A stretch of 64,000 bases of DNA, from assembly GCF_009377205.1 (NCBI RefSeq), contig NZ_VJZE01000003.1, forward strand, positions 1 to 64,000. The letters run 5' to 3'. Shown here in pieces: positions 8,461 to 16,156 of the stretch. Under the pieces are notes generated by a model. That model was not told the origin of the DNA, ran no database searches, and was given only the letters and a program-made list of their open reading frames with translations. This stretch comes from Streptomyces phyllanthi. GTDB taxonomy: Bacteria > Actinomycetota > Actinomycetes > Streptomycetales > Streptomycetaceae. The position numbers and the translations under genes were made by a program. The first letter of the stretch is position 1. Each line of letters starts with the position of its first letter.

Positions 8461-9732
8461 TCAGCCAAGGAGCGGCAGCACGTCGGCCACGGTCAGCACG
8501 CAGGGGTTGTTGGCGCTTCGGCCGGAAGCGAGAGCCGCCGTCATGGGGGCAAGCCAACGGTCCGCGGGCAGGGCGAGTTGCTCGATCCTGCTCGGCCGGC
8601 CGGCCAAGGCCAGGAGTTGTTCAGTCAACTGCCTTACGCCGCGCCCGGCTTGGCTGTGCGCGATGTTCTCGATGTCGGCCACCGCGTCGCGCACGGCCGC
8701 GGAGCCCTGCGGATGCCGGCAGTCCGGATCGCTCACCTCGGCGTGGCGCTCCAGTAGCCAGGGCAGATGCAAGGCCACGGCCGTGCCGTGGGCGAGACCG
8801 AGGCGCACCGTCAGGTCGTACGACAGGGCATGTGCCGCCGTGGTGCGGCTGATGTCGATCGCTGCGCCCGCCAGGGAGGCGCCGTGAGCCAGTTCGGTGC
8901 GTACCCGTGGATCCGTGAAGGCACCGGTATCCGCCGCGCGGGCGAGCGCGGGCAGCAGCTTGTCCAGCGCCTCCAGTGCCAGCGCCTGCGAGACCGGCGT
9001 CGCCGCGACGGACCAGTACGACTCGATGCTCTGGCTCAGCGCGTCCAGACCGGCCGAGACGGAGTCCCCGAGCGGCAGTGATTCGGTGAGGTCCTGGTCG
9101 ACGAGGACCAGGTCGGCTCTGGCTTGGTCCACGTCGAGGGAATGTTTGTGCCCTTCGATGTAGACAGTGGCGAACCGTGTCATCTCGCTTCCGGAGCCCG
9201 CGGTCGTGGGCATCAGCACGAGGGCGCACCGGCGGACTTCGGTGATGAGTTCGGGGTGCCGCAGGCACTCCTCGGGGCTCCGCCGCTGCACTGCCAACAC
9301 CGCGATCGCCTTGGCCACGTCGAGGCTGCTGCCGCCGCCGATGCCGATCACCGCCTGGGGTCCGAAGCGCCGCATGGTGGTGATCCCGGCCCTGATCTGC
9401 TCGATGCCCGGGTTGGGCCGCACACCGTCGAAGTGCTCCACCTCGTGCCGCGCCGACAGGGCCGTGACGAACCGGTGGGCGCCCGAGCGCTCATAGGAGG
9501 TCCGGCCGTGCACCACCAGGACCCGCTTGACGCTCAGCCGGGCCAGCGCCTCGCCCAGGCGTTCTGCGGCTCCACGCCCCACATGGGCTGCCGGATGGCC
9601 GGGGATTCGCTCCAGGCCGGGCCAGGCGTCGGCGAAGCCCGCGGGGTCTTCCCCGACCGGCCGACTGCCTGACGCACGCTCGCCGAGTGAGCCGGTCACC
9701 AGGTCACCCCCACCCGGTCGAGGTGTGGACAT
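8461..9732 (-). CDS. iron-containing alcohol dehydrogenase, probable phosphonoacetaldehyde reductase
   Basis: The 423-residue group III alcohol dehydrogenase has the NAD motif GIGGGSSLDVAKA, the TTAGSGSEMTRFA block, and metal-site histidines in TTAAHALSYDLT and LGLAHGTAVAL. The second classical iron ligand, His in DALxH, is Gln here (GLDALSQS). In clusters with PEP mutase this family (PhpC/FomC) reduces phosphonoacetaldehyde to 2-hydroxyethylphosphonate. That is the step needed between the decarboxylase at 40528 and the dioxygenase at 35671, although the gene lies 30 kb away. ATG 9732 is chosen over a longer open frame because residues before it are low-complexity. It is the last gene of the long minus-strand set. 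Confidence 0.8.
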   Translation of the reverse strand: MSTPRPGGGDLVTGSLGERASGSRPVGEDPAGFADAWPGLERIPGHPAAHVGRGAAERLGEALARLSVKRVLVVHGRTSYERSGAHRFVTALSARHEVEHFDGVRPNPGIEQIRAGITTMRRFGPQAVIGIGGGSSLDVAKAIAVLAVQRRSPEECLRHPELITEVRRCALVLMPTTAGSGSEMTRFATVYIEGHKHSLDVDQARADLVLVDQDLTESLPLGDSVSAGLDALSQSIESYWSVAATPVSQALALEALDKLLPALARAADTGAFTDPRVRTELAHGASLAGAAIDISRTTAAHALSYDLTVRLGLAHGTAVALHLPWLLERHAEVSDPDCRHPQGSAAVRDAVADIENIAHSQAGRGVRQLTEQLLALAGRPSRIEQLALPADRWLAPMTAALASGRSANNPCVLTVADVLPLLG

Positions 9733-9766
9733 GACAGCCCTGTCGTCGGACGCCGGCCGTCGGCCG

Positions 9767-10147
9767 TCACGGACGGACCGCGAGCGCGTCCACTTCGACG
9801 AGCGCTCCGGGGGCAAGGCCGACGGTAACGGTGGTGCGCGCGGGGAACGGCTCGACGAGGACATCGCGGTAGGCGGCGTCCATGGCCTCGAAGTCGTCGT
9901 CGTGGGCGAGATGGACGCGGACCATCAGGACGTCCTGCCATCCGGCCCCGTCGGCGGCGAGGACCGCCTCCACCTGCTTCAGGGCGCGTCGGGTCTGTTC
10001 GGCGACGTCGGCTCGAAGGACCGCGCCGGTCGCGGGGTCCGTGGCCACCTGGCCACAGACCTGCAGGAAGGGGCCTATACGGCGGCCTTGGCTGTAGGCA
10101 CCGACCGGGTCGGGGGCGGCCGGGGTGGTGATGGTGGTGAAGGACAT
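9767..10147 (-). CDS. RidA/YjgF-family enamine/imine deaminase
   Basis: The small 126-residue protein has the RidA features PVGAYSQGRRIG near the N terminus, LQVCGQVATDP, and a C-terminal segment with VEVDALAVR. RidA proteins hydrolyse reactive 2-aminoacrylate-type enamines/imines released by PLP enzymes; some relatives act in biosynthetic clusters. AGGAG precedes the ATG. It lies beside the MppP-type PLP oxidase, whose enamine/imine intermediates are a natural substrate, so it is probably part of this module. That link is inference. Confidence 0.85.
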   Translation of the reverse strand: MSFTTITTPAAPDPVGAYSQGRRIGPFLQVCGQVATDPATGAVLRADVAEQTRRALKQVEAVLAADGAGWQDVLMVRVHLAHDDDFEAMDAAYRDVLVEPFPARTTVTVGLAPGALVEVDALAVRP

Positions 10148-10229
10148 GCTGTCTCCTGAGCGGGGATCACAGGGAGCCGAGAGGGAAGTCCGCCTGTCGG
10201 CACGGGCGCGGCTGATCGCCGGCGTGTGC

Positions 10230-11408
10230 TCAGTTCGTGCGGAGCGGTTGTGTCCAGGGGAATGTCCACAGCCCGGGCTGGACGGCATCGGCTCCGTGGT
10301 CGGTGTACCACGACGTGAGGTCGACGGGGGCGGGGTGCGGGACATCGGCCGGGTCGTCCGCGAGCGCGACCGTCCACAGGGGCGACAGACGCGCGCCGCG
10401 TTTCACCTTGGCGCTGTACGCCCCGATTCCCAGGTGGAGTTCGGTCAGTCCCCGCGTGCTCATGTAGTCGATGGGGAAGTAGTAGCAGATCCCGAAGTAC
10501 TCGTAGGCGCCGCGGAGTGCCTCGTAGTCGAATCCGGCAGCGCGGGCATAAAGCTTGCCATGCCACTCGTACATCACCGAGACGGCGACGAGCCGTCCCT
10601 GACTGCGGGCGGTGAACACCACGGATTGATCGTCGAGACAGGCGGCCTGCTCGGCGAACATGTGGAAAGCCTGTTCGGCTGTGGTGGAGTGGCCGTACTT
10701 CGTCTGCAGGTTGGCCAGGAGAGGGGCGGCTTCCTCCAGGCACTCGCTGAGGCGCTGATGGCCCAGCTGGTAGCCGGCTTGGAGAAAACGAGCGTATTCA
10801 CGTTTGAGACTGACACGATGGCGACTGCGCAGCGTGCCGCAGTAATCCGTGAAGCTCAGGCCCCCGGTGAACAAGGAGGCGTCGCCACAGTCGAAGTCGA
10901 TGGCGGCTCCGCGCCGGTGGAGTGTCCGCGCGGTGCGGCTGGTGGCGAAGAGGAAGAGCGAGCCCTTCCTGGGGGGACGGTGGAATTCCCTGCCGGCGTC
11001 CAGCAGCTCGTCGACGACGGCATCCTCCGAGTCCGGTGCCCGGAGGATGCCGCTGCTGTACCCCCGGTGGGATCCCATCACGCCCCAGTCGCCTGACGTG
11101 CCCATTTGTTCGAGTCGGGGCGCGAGTGAGTAGAACACGTTGTTCTCGCGCTCGATCTCGTACACGGGCAGCCCTCCGACCAAACGGTCTCCCGCGTACG
11201 CGAGAAGGTACGACACCGAGGCGCCGCTCTCGAGCTCGACGGAGCGCAGCCATCCGTGGGACATGTAGAACCCCTCGGGTTCCGCGAGGGTGTCCCAGTC
11301 CTGTGGTGACACCTTGTCCAGGGTGGTCGTGGTCTCTATGCGCAGACCGGGGGAAGAGCTGTGCATCGCAGTCAACTGCCTATGGAATAGGACCGGTTGG
11401 TCGTTCAT
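10230..11408 (-). CDS. GNAT/Fem-like acyltransferase, copy 1
   Basis: The 392-residue protein resembles the peptidoglycan-biosynthesis/recognition GNAT family (COG3146 or FemX-like). Landmarks are YMSHGWLRSVE near the N terminus, LANLQTKYGH centrally, YEYFGICYYFPIDYM, and LGIGAYSAKVKRGARL near the C terminus, all shared with the second copy at 18947. Fem-like members form amide bonds using aminoacyl-tRNA; others use acyl-CoA or remain unassigned. It follows the MppP-like gene by 34 bp. ATG 11408 lacks an obvious ribosome site, so ATG 11366 is a possible alternative. It could be a tailoring amide-forming enzyme or a resistance acetyltransferase. Confidence 0.7.
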   Translation of the reverse strand: MNDQPVLFHRQLTAMHSSSPGLRIETTTTLDKVSPQDWDTLAEPEGFYMSHGWLRSVELESGASVSYLLAYAGDRLVGGLPVYEIERENNVFYSLAPRLEQMGTSGDWGVMGSHRGYSSGILRAPDSEDAVVDELLDAGREFHRPPRKGSLFLFATSRTARTLHRRGAAIDFDCGDASLFTGGLSFTDYCGTLRSRHRVSLKREYARFLQAGYQLGHQRLSECLEEAAPLLANLQTKYGHSTTAEQAFHMFAEQAACLDDQSVVFTARSQGRLVAVSVMYEWHGKLYARAAGFDYEALRGAYEYFGICYYFPIDYMSTRGLTELHLGIGAYSAKVKRGARLSPLWTVALADDPADVPHPAPVDLTSWYTDHGADAVQPGLWTFPWTQPLRTN

Positions 11409-11442
11409 GGGGAGACGGGTGCGGGCCGTCCCGCATCCGGAG

Positions 11443-12615
11443 TCAGTGGGCGCCGTTCGTCGCCTCGAGGCGTCGGCGCACCGCGTTCACGACGATCTCG
11501 GCCGCTCGGACGACATCGTCCTCGGGCCGGGCCAGGGCCAGTCTGACCTGGCGCAGTCCGTCACCCTGCCGTGCCCAGTGGAAGGGGCCGCACGGCAGGA
11601 CATGGGTTCCCTTTCGCGCCAGCTCGTCGTAGAGCGTGACCGCGTCCGGGCCGTCCGGGGGGAGCGTTATCCGTGCCACGCTGATGCGGGCATCGGGATC
11701 GGTGAGCTCCACCGGGCTGCCGCCGAGGATCTCGGCCAGCGCCAGACGGTTCCTCCGGATCAGGCCGTGCAGCTCCGCATAACCGCCGGTCGAGGCGTCC
11801 TGGGCGAATCTCGTGATCATCAGGAGGATCAGTGGTGACACCGACAACAGCACATCACTGAAGTACTCGAGCAGGGGGAGATCGGTGTTCTCCCCCCAGG
11901 CGAGGAACCCCGCCTTGAGTTCGAGCGTGGGCCACAGCTTGCCCGTGTCCTCGATGACAACCCACTCCACGCCCGAGTCCTGGAGGATGCGGTACGTGTC
12001 GTACTGGGCCCGGGCGTCCTGCGCGCGAAAGCAGGTGTCCATGGCCAGGACCCGGCCGGTCCGGGCACAGTACGCGGCAAGGCGGCGCAGGGCGTCCTCG
12101 GACAGCACCCATCCCGTGGGGTTGTTGGGGGTGGTGACGAACACGGCACCCACTTCTTCGGGTAAGTCGGGTTCGCCCTGCTCCAGTTCGGCTTCTGTCA
12201 CCGGCGCCAAGGTGAGGCCACGGCCCTTGAGGAGGTCCGGGATGTTGTCGAAGGTCGGGTGCACCAAGGCGACATGGCCGGTCCGGTGCGCGAGCGCGCG
12301 GGCCGTGATGTCCATGGCCACGGACGACGAGTAGCAGCTCACGAGCCGACCCGTTCCGATCGGTGCCTGATGCTGGCCGATGCCGTGCAGGAAGGCGCGC
12401 TGCGCCTCGGCCTCGATCTCCTCGAAGAGACGCTTGTCGGCCTCGTCGAAGAGGGCGGGCAGGCTTTCCACGATGTCGCGTTGCGTCTCGGTGAGCGCCA
12501 TCCTGGGGTGCCCGTCCGAGACGTTGAGCCCGCCGAGGAGCGCGTCGGTCTCCATGGAGGTCAGATTGCGTGTGGCGTTGCCGGCCGCAACGGAGTTGCT
12601 GGAGGTGGCAGTCAT
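11443..12615 (-). CDS. PLP-dependent L-arginine oxidase/hydroxylase, MppP-like
   Basis: This fold-type I aminotransferase-like protein (390 residues) closely resembles MppP. Shared blocks are SCYSSSVAMD, ALVHPTFDNIPDLL, TTPNNPTGWVL and EDTGKLWPTLELKAG, where Lys226 is the PLP lysine by comparison with MppP Lys221. MppP and relatives (RohP, Ind4) oxidise L-arginine with O2 to 4-hydroxy-2-ketoarginine or dehydro-ketoarginine rather than transaminate it. A GAGGAG site precedes ATG 12615; upstream codons in the same frame are shadow. It overlaps the ureohydrolase gene by 4 bp and lies near a ketoarginine methyltransferase-like gene, so an arginine-derived unit is likely. Confidence 0.85.
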   Translation of the reverse strand: MTATSSNSVAAGNATRNLTSMETDALLGGLNVSDGHPRMALTETQRDIVESLPALFDEADKRLFEEIEAEAQRAFLHGIGQHQAPIGTGRLVSCYSSSVAMDITARALAHRTGHVALVHPTFDNIPDLLKGRGLTLAPVTEAELEQGEPDLPEEVGAVFVTTPNNPTGWVLSEDALRRLAAYCARTGRVLAMDTCFRAQDARAQYDTYRILQDSGVEWVVIEDTGKLWPTLELKAGFLAWGENTDLPLLEYFSDVLLSVSPLILLMITRFAQDASTGGYAELHGLIRRNRLALAEILGGSPVELTDPDARISVARITLPPDGPDAVTLYDELARKGTHVLPCGPFHWARQGDGLRQVRLALARPEDDVVRAAEIVVNAVRRRLEATNGAH

Positions 12616-13604
12616 GGCGTACTCCTCTTCGTCTCGGCTGCCGACAGCGTCGGGGAGCGCAGCGCGACTTGGCCCAGAAGTTCGAACGCGACGACCGACG
12701 CCGCGTGGCTGGTGATGTCGGCGTGGTCGTACGGCGGCGCGACCTCGACGATGTCCAGGCTGCGGTAGTTGAGCGGTCCCAGGGCCCTGAGGTACTGCAG
12801 TGTCTGGTACGAGGTGGGCCCACCCACTTCGGGCGTTCCGGTGCCCGGCGCATAGGCGGGGTCGATGAAGTCGATGTCGAACGACACCATGACCGGACGG
12901 TCGCCCACCCGTTCGCGCACCCTTCTGCCGAACTCCCGCGGTGGGGTCTCCGCCAGTTCCGGCCATCCGATGACGTCGTAACCGAGTTTCCGGCCGGAGT
13001 CGACGTCGTCGGGGTGCACGGATCCGCGCATGCCGACCTGAACACTGTGGTGAGGGTCCACGACGCCCTCCTCCACACCACGGCGGAACATCGTGCCGTG
13101 AAAGTGCTTGACGCCGTAGTAGTCGTCGAGGACGTCCCCGTGCGCGTCGAAGTGGACGACGCTGACGGGGCCGAGGGTCCGGGCCATGGCCCGCATCTCC
13201 GCCATGACGAGACTGTGGTCACCGCCCAACAGAAGTGGAACGATGCCCTGTTCGTAGAGCGGCGTCAGGAACGCCTCGAGCCGCTCCAGCGTCAGCTCGT
13301 GATAGCCGGGGACGACGGGGGCGTCGCCCGCGTCCACCATCGAGAGCGCCTGGGTGACGTCCACCCCGGTCGCGGGGTTGTGATCACGCAACAGGATGCT
13401 GGCCGCCCGGATCGCCTCCGGCCCGAAGCGGGCCCCGGAGCGGTAGGACACCGCCGAGTCCGTGGGGACGCCGATGACGGCCACGTCGATGTGGCCCTCG
13501 GCCGTCAGCGGGTCGTCCACCCACGGCAGTCGCATGAAGGTGCGGGGTCCCGAAGCGATCCGGGGTTTGGTCATGCTGTCCCGCGGACGATAGTGCTCGG
13601 TCAC
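12612..13604 (-). CDS. ureohydrolase (agmatinase/arginase family)
   Basis: This is a binuclear Mn2+ ureohydrolase of about 330 residues. All family motifs are present: GGDHSL, DAHGDVLDDY, SFDIDFIDPAYAPGTGTPE and a C-terminal DIVEVAPPYDH. These enzymes split urea from a guanidino group. Next to the MppP-like oxidase it would convert a 2-ketoarginine derivative to a 5-amino-2-oxo acid plus urea, or act on a decarboxylated analogue. GTG 13604 is chosen because TGAGGAAGG lies well placed upstream; ATG 13574 has a weak site. The gene starts 2 bp beyond the methyltransferase stop. Confidence 0.88.
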   Translation of the reverse strand: MTEHYRPRDSMTKPRIASGPRTFMRLPWVDDPLTAEGHIDVAVIGVPTDSAVSYRSGARFGPEAIRAASILLRDHNPATGVDVTQALSMVDAGDAPVVPGYHELTLERLEAFLTPLYEQGIVPLLLGGDHSLVMAEMRAMARTLGPVSVVHFDAHGDVLDDYYGVKHFHGTMFRRGVEEGVVDPHHSVQVGMRGSVHPDDVDSGRKLGYDVIGWPELAETPPREFGRRVRERVGDRPVMVSFDIDFIDPAYAPGTGTPEVGGPTSYQTLQYLRALGPLNYRSLDIVEVAPPYDHADITSHAASVVAFELLGQVALRSPTLSAAETKRSTP

Positions 13605-13606
13605 GC

Positions 13607-14623
13607 TCAGGCCTTCCTCAGGAGCCAGCCGACCGCGAAGCCGGTGGAGTCCATGGACGGATCGGTGGTGTCGAAGGCGTCGACGCGCAGACCGCACTCG
13701 GCGAACAGCTTGTTCCACCAGTCCTTGGTCTCCAGGCGCTGACTGGTGAAGGGGTGCATCAAGAGGTACGCGTTGTAGTAGGCCTGCGCGAGCGGCTGGG
13801 CCATCGCCTCGGGGTCGGACGACTTCAGGTCGATGTCGATGATGGCCAGGGTCAGGTCGGGTGACTCGGCGAAGAGCTTGGTGAGCATGCGCCGGACGCC
13901 TTCCTCGCCCTCCTGGCCGAGCACCTCGTGGATCACGAAGGCCAGAACCGCGAGGTCGGGCTTCTCCTCGGTGTTCTCGATCCACTGCACCGCGTCGACC
14001 TGCTCGATCGTCACACGGTCCGCGGTCGGCTGCCCGGCCACCCACGCGCGTGCGGCGGCAGCGCCGTCCGCATTGGGCTCGATGCCCACCGCGGTCATCT
14101 CCGGGTAGTCGCCGCACAGTTCGGTCAGGTAGACACCGCTGCCGCAACCGAGGTCCACCAATCGGCGGTAGGAGCGGCCGTCTTCCGCGAGCAGTCTGCG
14201 CAGCAGGGGGATGGAGTCGTGCATGCTGATGCCGCAGCTCCCGCTGCCCACGTAACCGCCACGTCGTGGAGCCGGTCCCGTGCCTTGGGCCAGATGGTCG
14301 CCGAGCGCCAGGAAAGTACCTCCGTAGCCGCCCACCATCATCTCGTACCAGGGGCGCGCCTCCTCGTAGCGGTGGGCGAGCGGGGTGAGGGTGAGAACGC
14401 CGGTCTCGGAGCGGTCGAGCAGGCCCGCGGCGACCCAGTAGTCGGCCATGGCCGTGAGGCGGGCCCGGTCGAGACCCTTGTCCCGTACCAGGGCGTCGAC
14501 CGTGGTGCCTTCGGCGAGAGCGGCCTGGAGACCGGACTGCTGGAGCGTGAAGATCATGGTGCTCAGAACGAAGCCCTTGAAGGGTTCGAGGGCCTGGACC
14601 AGGTGGGACTCGCGAATGGGCAT
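13607..14623 (-). CDS. SAM-dependent methyltransferase, 2-ketoarginine methyltransferase-like
   Basis: The protein is about 338 residues with an N-terminal dimerisation/winged-helix region (residues 1-90) and a class I SAM fold (VDLGCGSGVYLTEL, then GIEPNADG). The segments GGYGGTFLALGDH, GSCGISMHDSIPL and DSTGFAVGWLLRK recall the 2-ketoarginine methyltransferase group (MrsA), which makes 3-methyl-2-ketoarginine. With an arginine oxidase and a ureohydrolase directly downstream, C-methylation of an arginine-derived keto acid is a coherent reading. The resemblance is from memory; other O- or C-methyl acceptors are possible. ATG 14623 is preferred to the TTG at 14638. Confidence 0.75.
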   Translation of the reverse strand: MPIRESHLVQALEPFKGFVLSTMIFTLQQSGLQAALAEGTTVDALVRDKGLDRARLTAMADYWVAAGLLDRSETGVLTLTPLAHRYEEARPWYEMMVGGYGGTFLALGDHLAQGTGPAPRRGGYVGSGSCGISMHDSIPLLRRLLAEDGRSYRRLVDLGCGSGVYLTELCGDYPEMTAVGIEPNADGAAAARAWVAGQPTADRVTIEQVDAVQWIENTEEKPDLAVLAFVIHEVLGQEGEEGVRRMLTKLFAESPDLTLAIIDIDLKSSDPEAMAQPLAQAYYNAYLLMHPFTSQRLETKDWWNKLFAECGLRVDAFDTTDPSMDSTGFAVGWLLRKA

Positions 14624-14682
14624 GCGGGATCCAATCAATGTCGGTGGACTGGGGAACAGCGCCGGGTGTATGGCGACCGGAC

Positions 14683-16104
14683 TCAGCTGTCGAGGTCGTC
14701 GAGGACGGTGGCCGTGCTTTCCCGGCGCTCGATGAAGAGGTCGTAGAACTTGGCCTGGAAGGCGTCCGGCGGGCCGAGGAAGAGCCGCTCGTAGAGCACC
14801 TGCCGGCTACCGAAACGATTCATCGTCAGATCGGCGGCGGCACGCAGCAGACGTCCGTGCGCCATGCCGTCGACGTCCACTCCGGCGAAGTACGTCTGCA
14901 TGAACTGGTGACCCGCGGAGTCGGGGTCCTCGTCCGCGGTCACGGGATGCATGACCAGGCCACTGCTGACGATCTGCTGGAGCAGCTCGATCGCGCGGGG
15001 GTAGAGCCTGGCGTGCAGCATGCCGGACGCGGCGAGCGGCACGGAGTGGCAGGTGTGGTGGCCGAACCGGTCCTGCCGGGCGTCGGTTTCCGCCGAGACG
15101 ACGAGACCGCGCAGTGTCTCCACGAGGCCGGCGAGTTCCCCGAGCTGTTGACGAACCGTCTGCTGCCGGTCGCGGCCGGCGGCCCGGGCGCACCTGTCCG
15201 CGAGGTCGAACACGGTTTCCGCTTTGATCCACGCGCGGACCGCCGACTGGTGCCAGGCGTAGGCGGTCATACCGGTTCCGGGCCGGAGGTTGTTGGCCGC
15301 CGCCACGTCTCCGTGGATGAAGACACGGTTCCACGGGATGAGGACGTCGTCGAAATGGCACACGGCGTCCAGTTCGTCGAAGCGGCTCGCCAACGGGCCG
15401 TCGGACGACGGAAGGGTGGCGTAAGAGGGCCTCGAGTACAGGGTGAGCCCCGGTGTGGCCACCGGAACGGCGAAGCAGAGGGCCTGGTCCTCCTCGTCGT
15501 CCCGCAGCGGACGGAAAGGGTAGACCACCAGTTCGTCGGCGAAGGGAGAGAGCGTGGCCAGCATCTTGGCGCCGCGTACCACCACTCCCTCCCCGGTGGT
15601 CCGCACGGCCCGCAGCGCCTGCACCTCGCCCCGGACGTCGGGCCCCAGGTGGCGGTCGGCGGGTGGGTCGCTGATGGCATGCGTCAGGATGAGGTTCGAC
15701 TCACGCGCAAACTGCCAGAACTCGCGGATGTTTTCCTGGTATTCGCCGAAATGCCCGGCTGCTCCTGCCCAGGATGTCAGTACCGTGGCGACGAAGTCCG
15801 GGCTGCGCCCCATCAGTCCACCGCTGAGCCGTGCTGTTCGCGCGAAGGCTTGGCCCCGGCCGCGTACCATCTGCGCGGAGTCCGCCAGTGAGTAGGCCCA
15901 GGGGCGTCCGTCGGCCGCCACCAGGCCGCCGCCCGGGTGATGGGCGTCGAGCAGGTCCGCCAGGAACCCGGCCATGCCCTCCGTCGCCGGGTCGTGTGCC
16001 AGGTCTTCGACGAGGCGGCCCGCGAGATGTACCCGCCTGCCGTCCGCCAGGCCGGTTAAGTACGACTTGCCCGTCCGACTTCGTTCCGGCGTTGCGATGC
16101 TCAT
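14683..16104 (-). CDS. HpaB-family FADH2-dependent monooxygenase
   Basis: The 473-residue protein matches the 4-hydroxyphenylacetate 3-monooxygenase/pyoverdin chromophore oxygenase family, with an acyl-CoA dehydrogenase-like fold. Landmarks are SNLILTHAISDPPADRH, HFDDVLIPWNRVF and the C-terminal RFGSRQVLYERLFLGPP. Such enzymes need a separate flavin reductase, and none is encoded nearby. GGGGGAGG precedes the ATG. In this module it could hydroxylate a phenolic or other electron-rich precursor, or the arginine-derived unit. No aromatic precursor gene was recognised next to it, so its substrate is open. Confidence 0.82.
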   Translation of the reverse strand: MSIATPERSRTGKSYLTGLADGRRVHLAGRLVEDLAHDPATEGMAGFLADLLDAHHPGGGLVAADGRPWAYSLADSAQMVRGRGQAFARTARLSGGLMGRSPDFVATVLTSWAGAAGHFGEYQENIREFWQFARESNLILTHAISDPPADRHLGPDVRGEVQALRAVRTTGEGVVVRGAKMLATLSPFADELVVYPFRPLRDDEEDQALCFAVPVATPGLTLYSRPSYATLPSSDGPLASRFDELDAVCHFDDVLIPWNRVFIHGDVAAANNLRPGTGMTAYAWHQSAVRAWIKAETVFDLADRCARAAGRDRQQTVRQQLGELAGLVETLRGLVVSAETDARQDRFGHHTCHSVPLAASGMLHARLYPRAIELLQQIVSSGLVMHPVTADEDPDSAGHQFMQTYFAGVDVDGMAHGRLLRAAADLTMNRFGSRQVLYERLFLGPPDAFQAKFYDLFIERRESTATVLDDLDS

Positions 16105-16156
16105 GACCTCCCCCTTTCATCCGATTGCTGATCGTGTCGCTGGTACGGCCCCGGGC

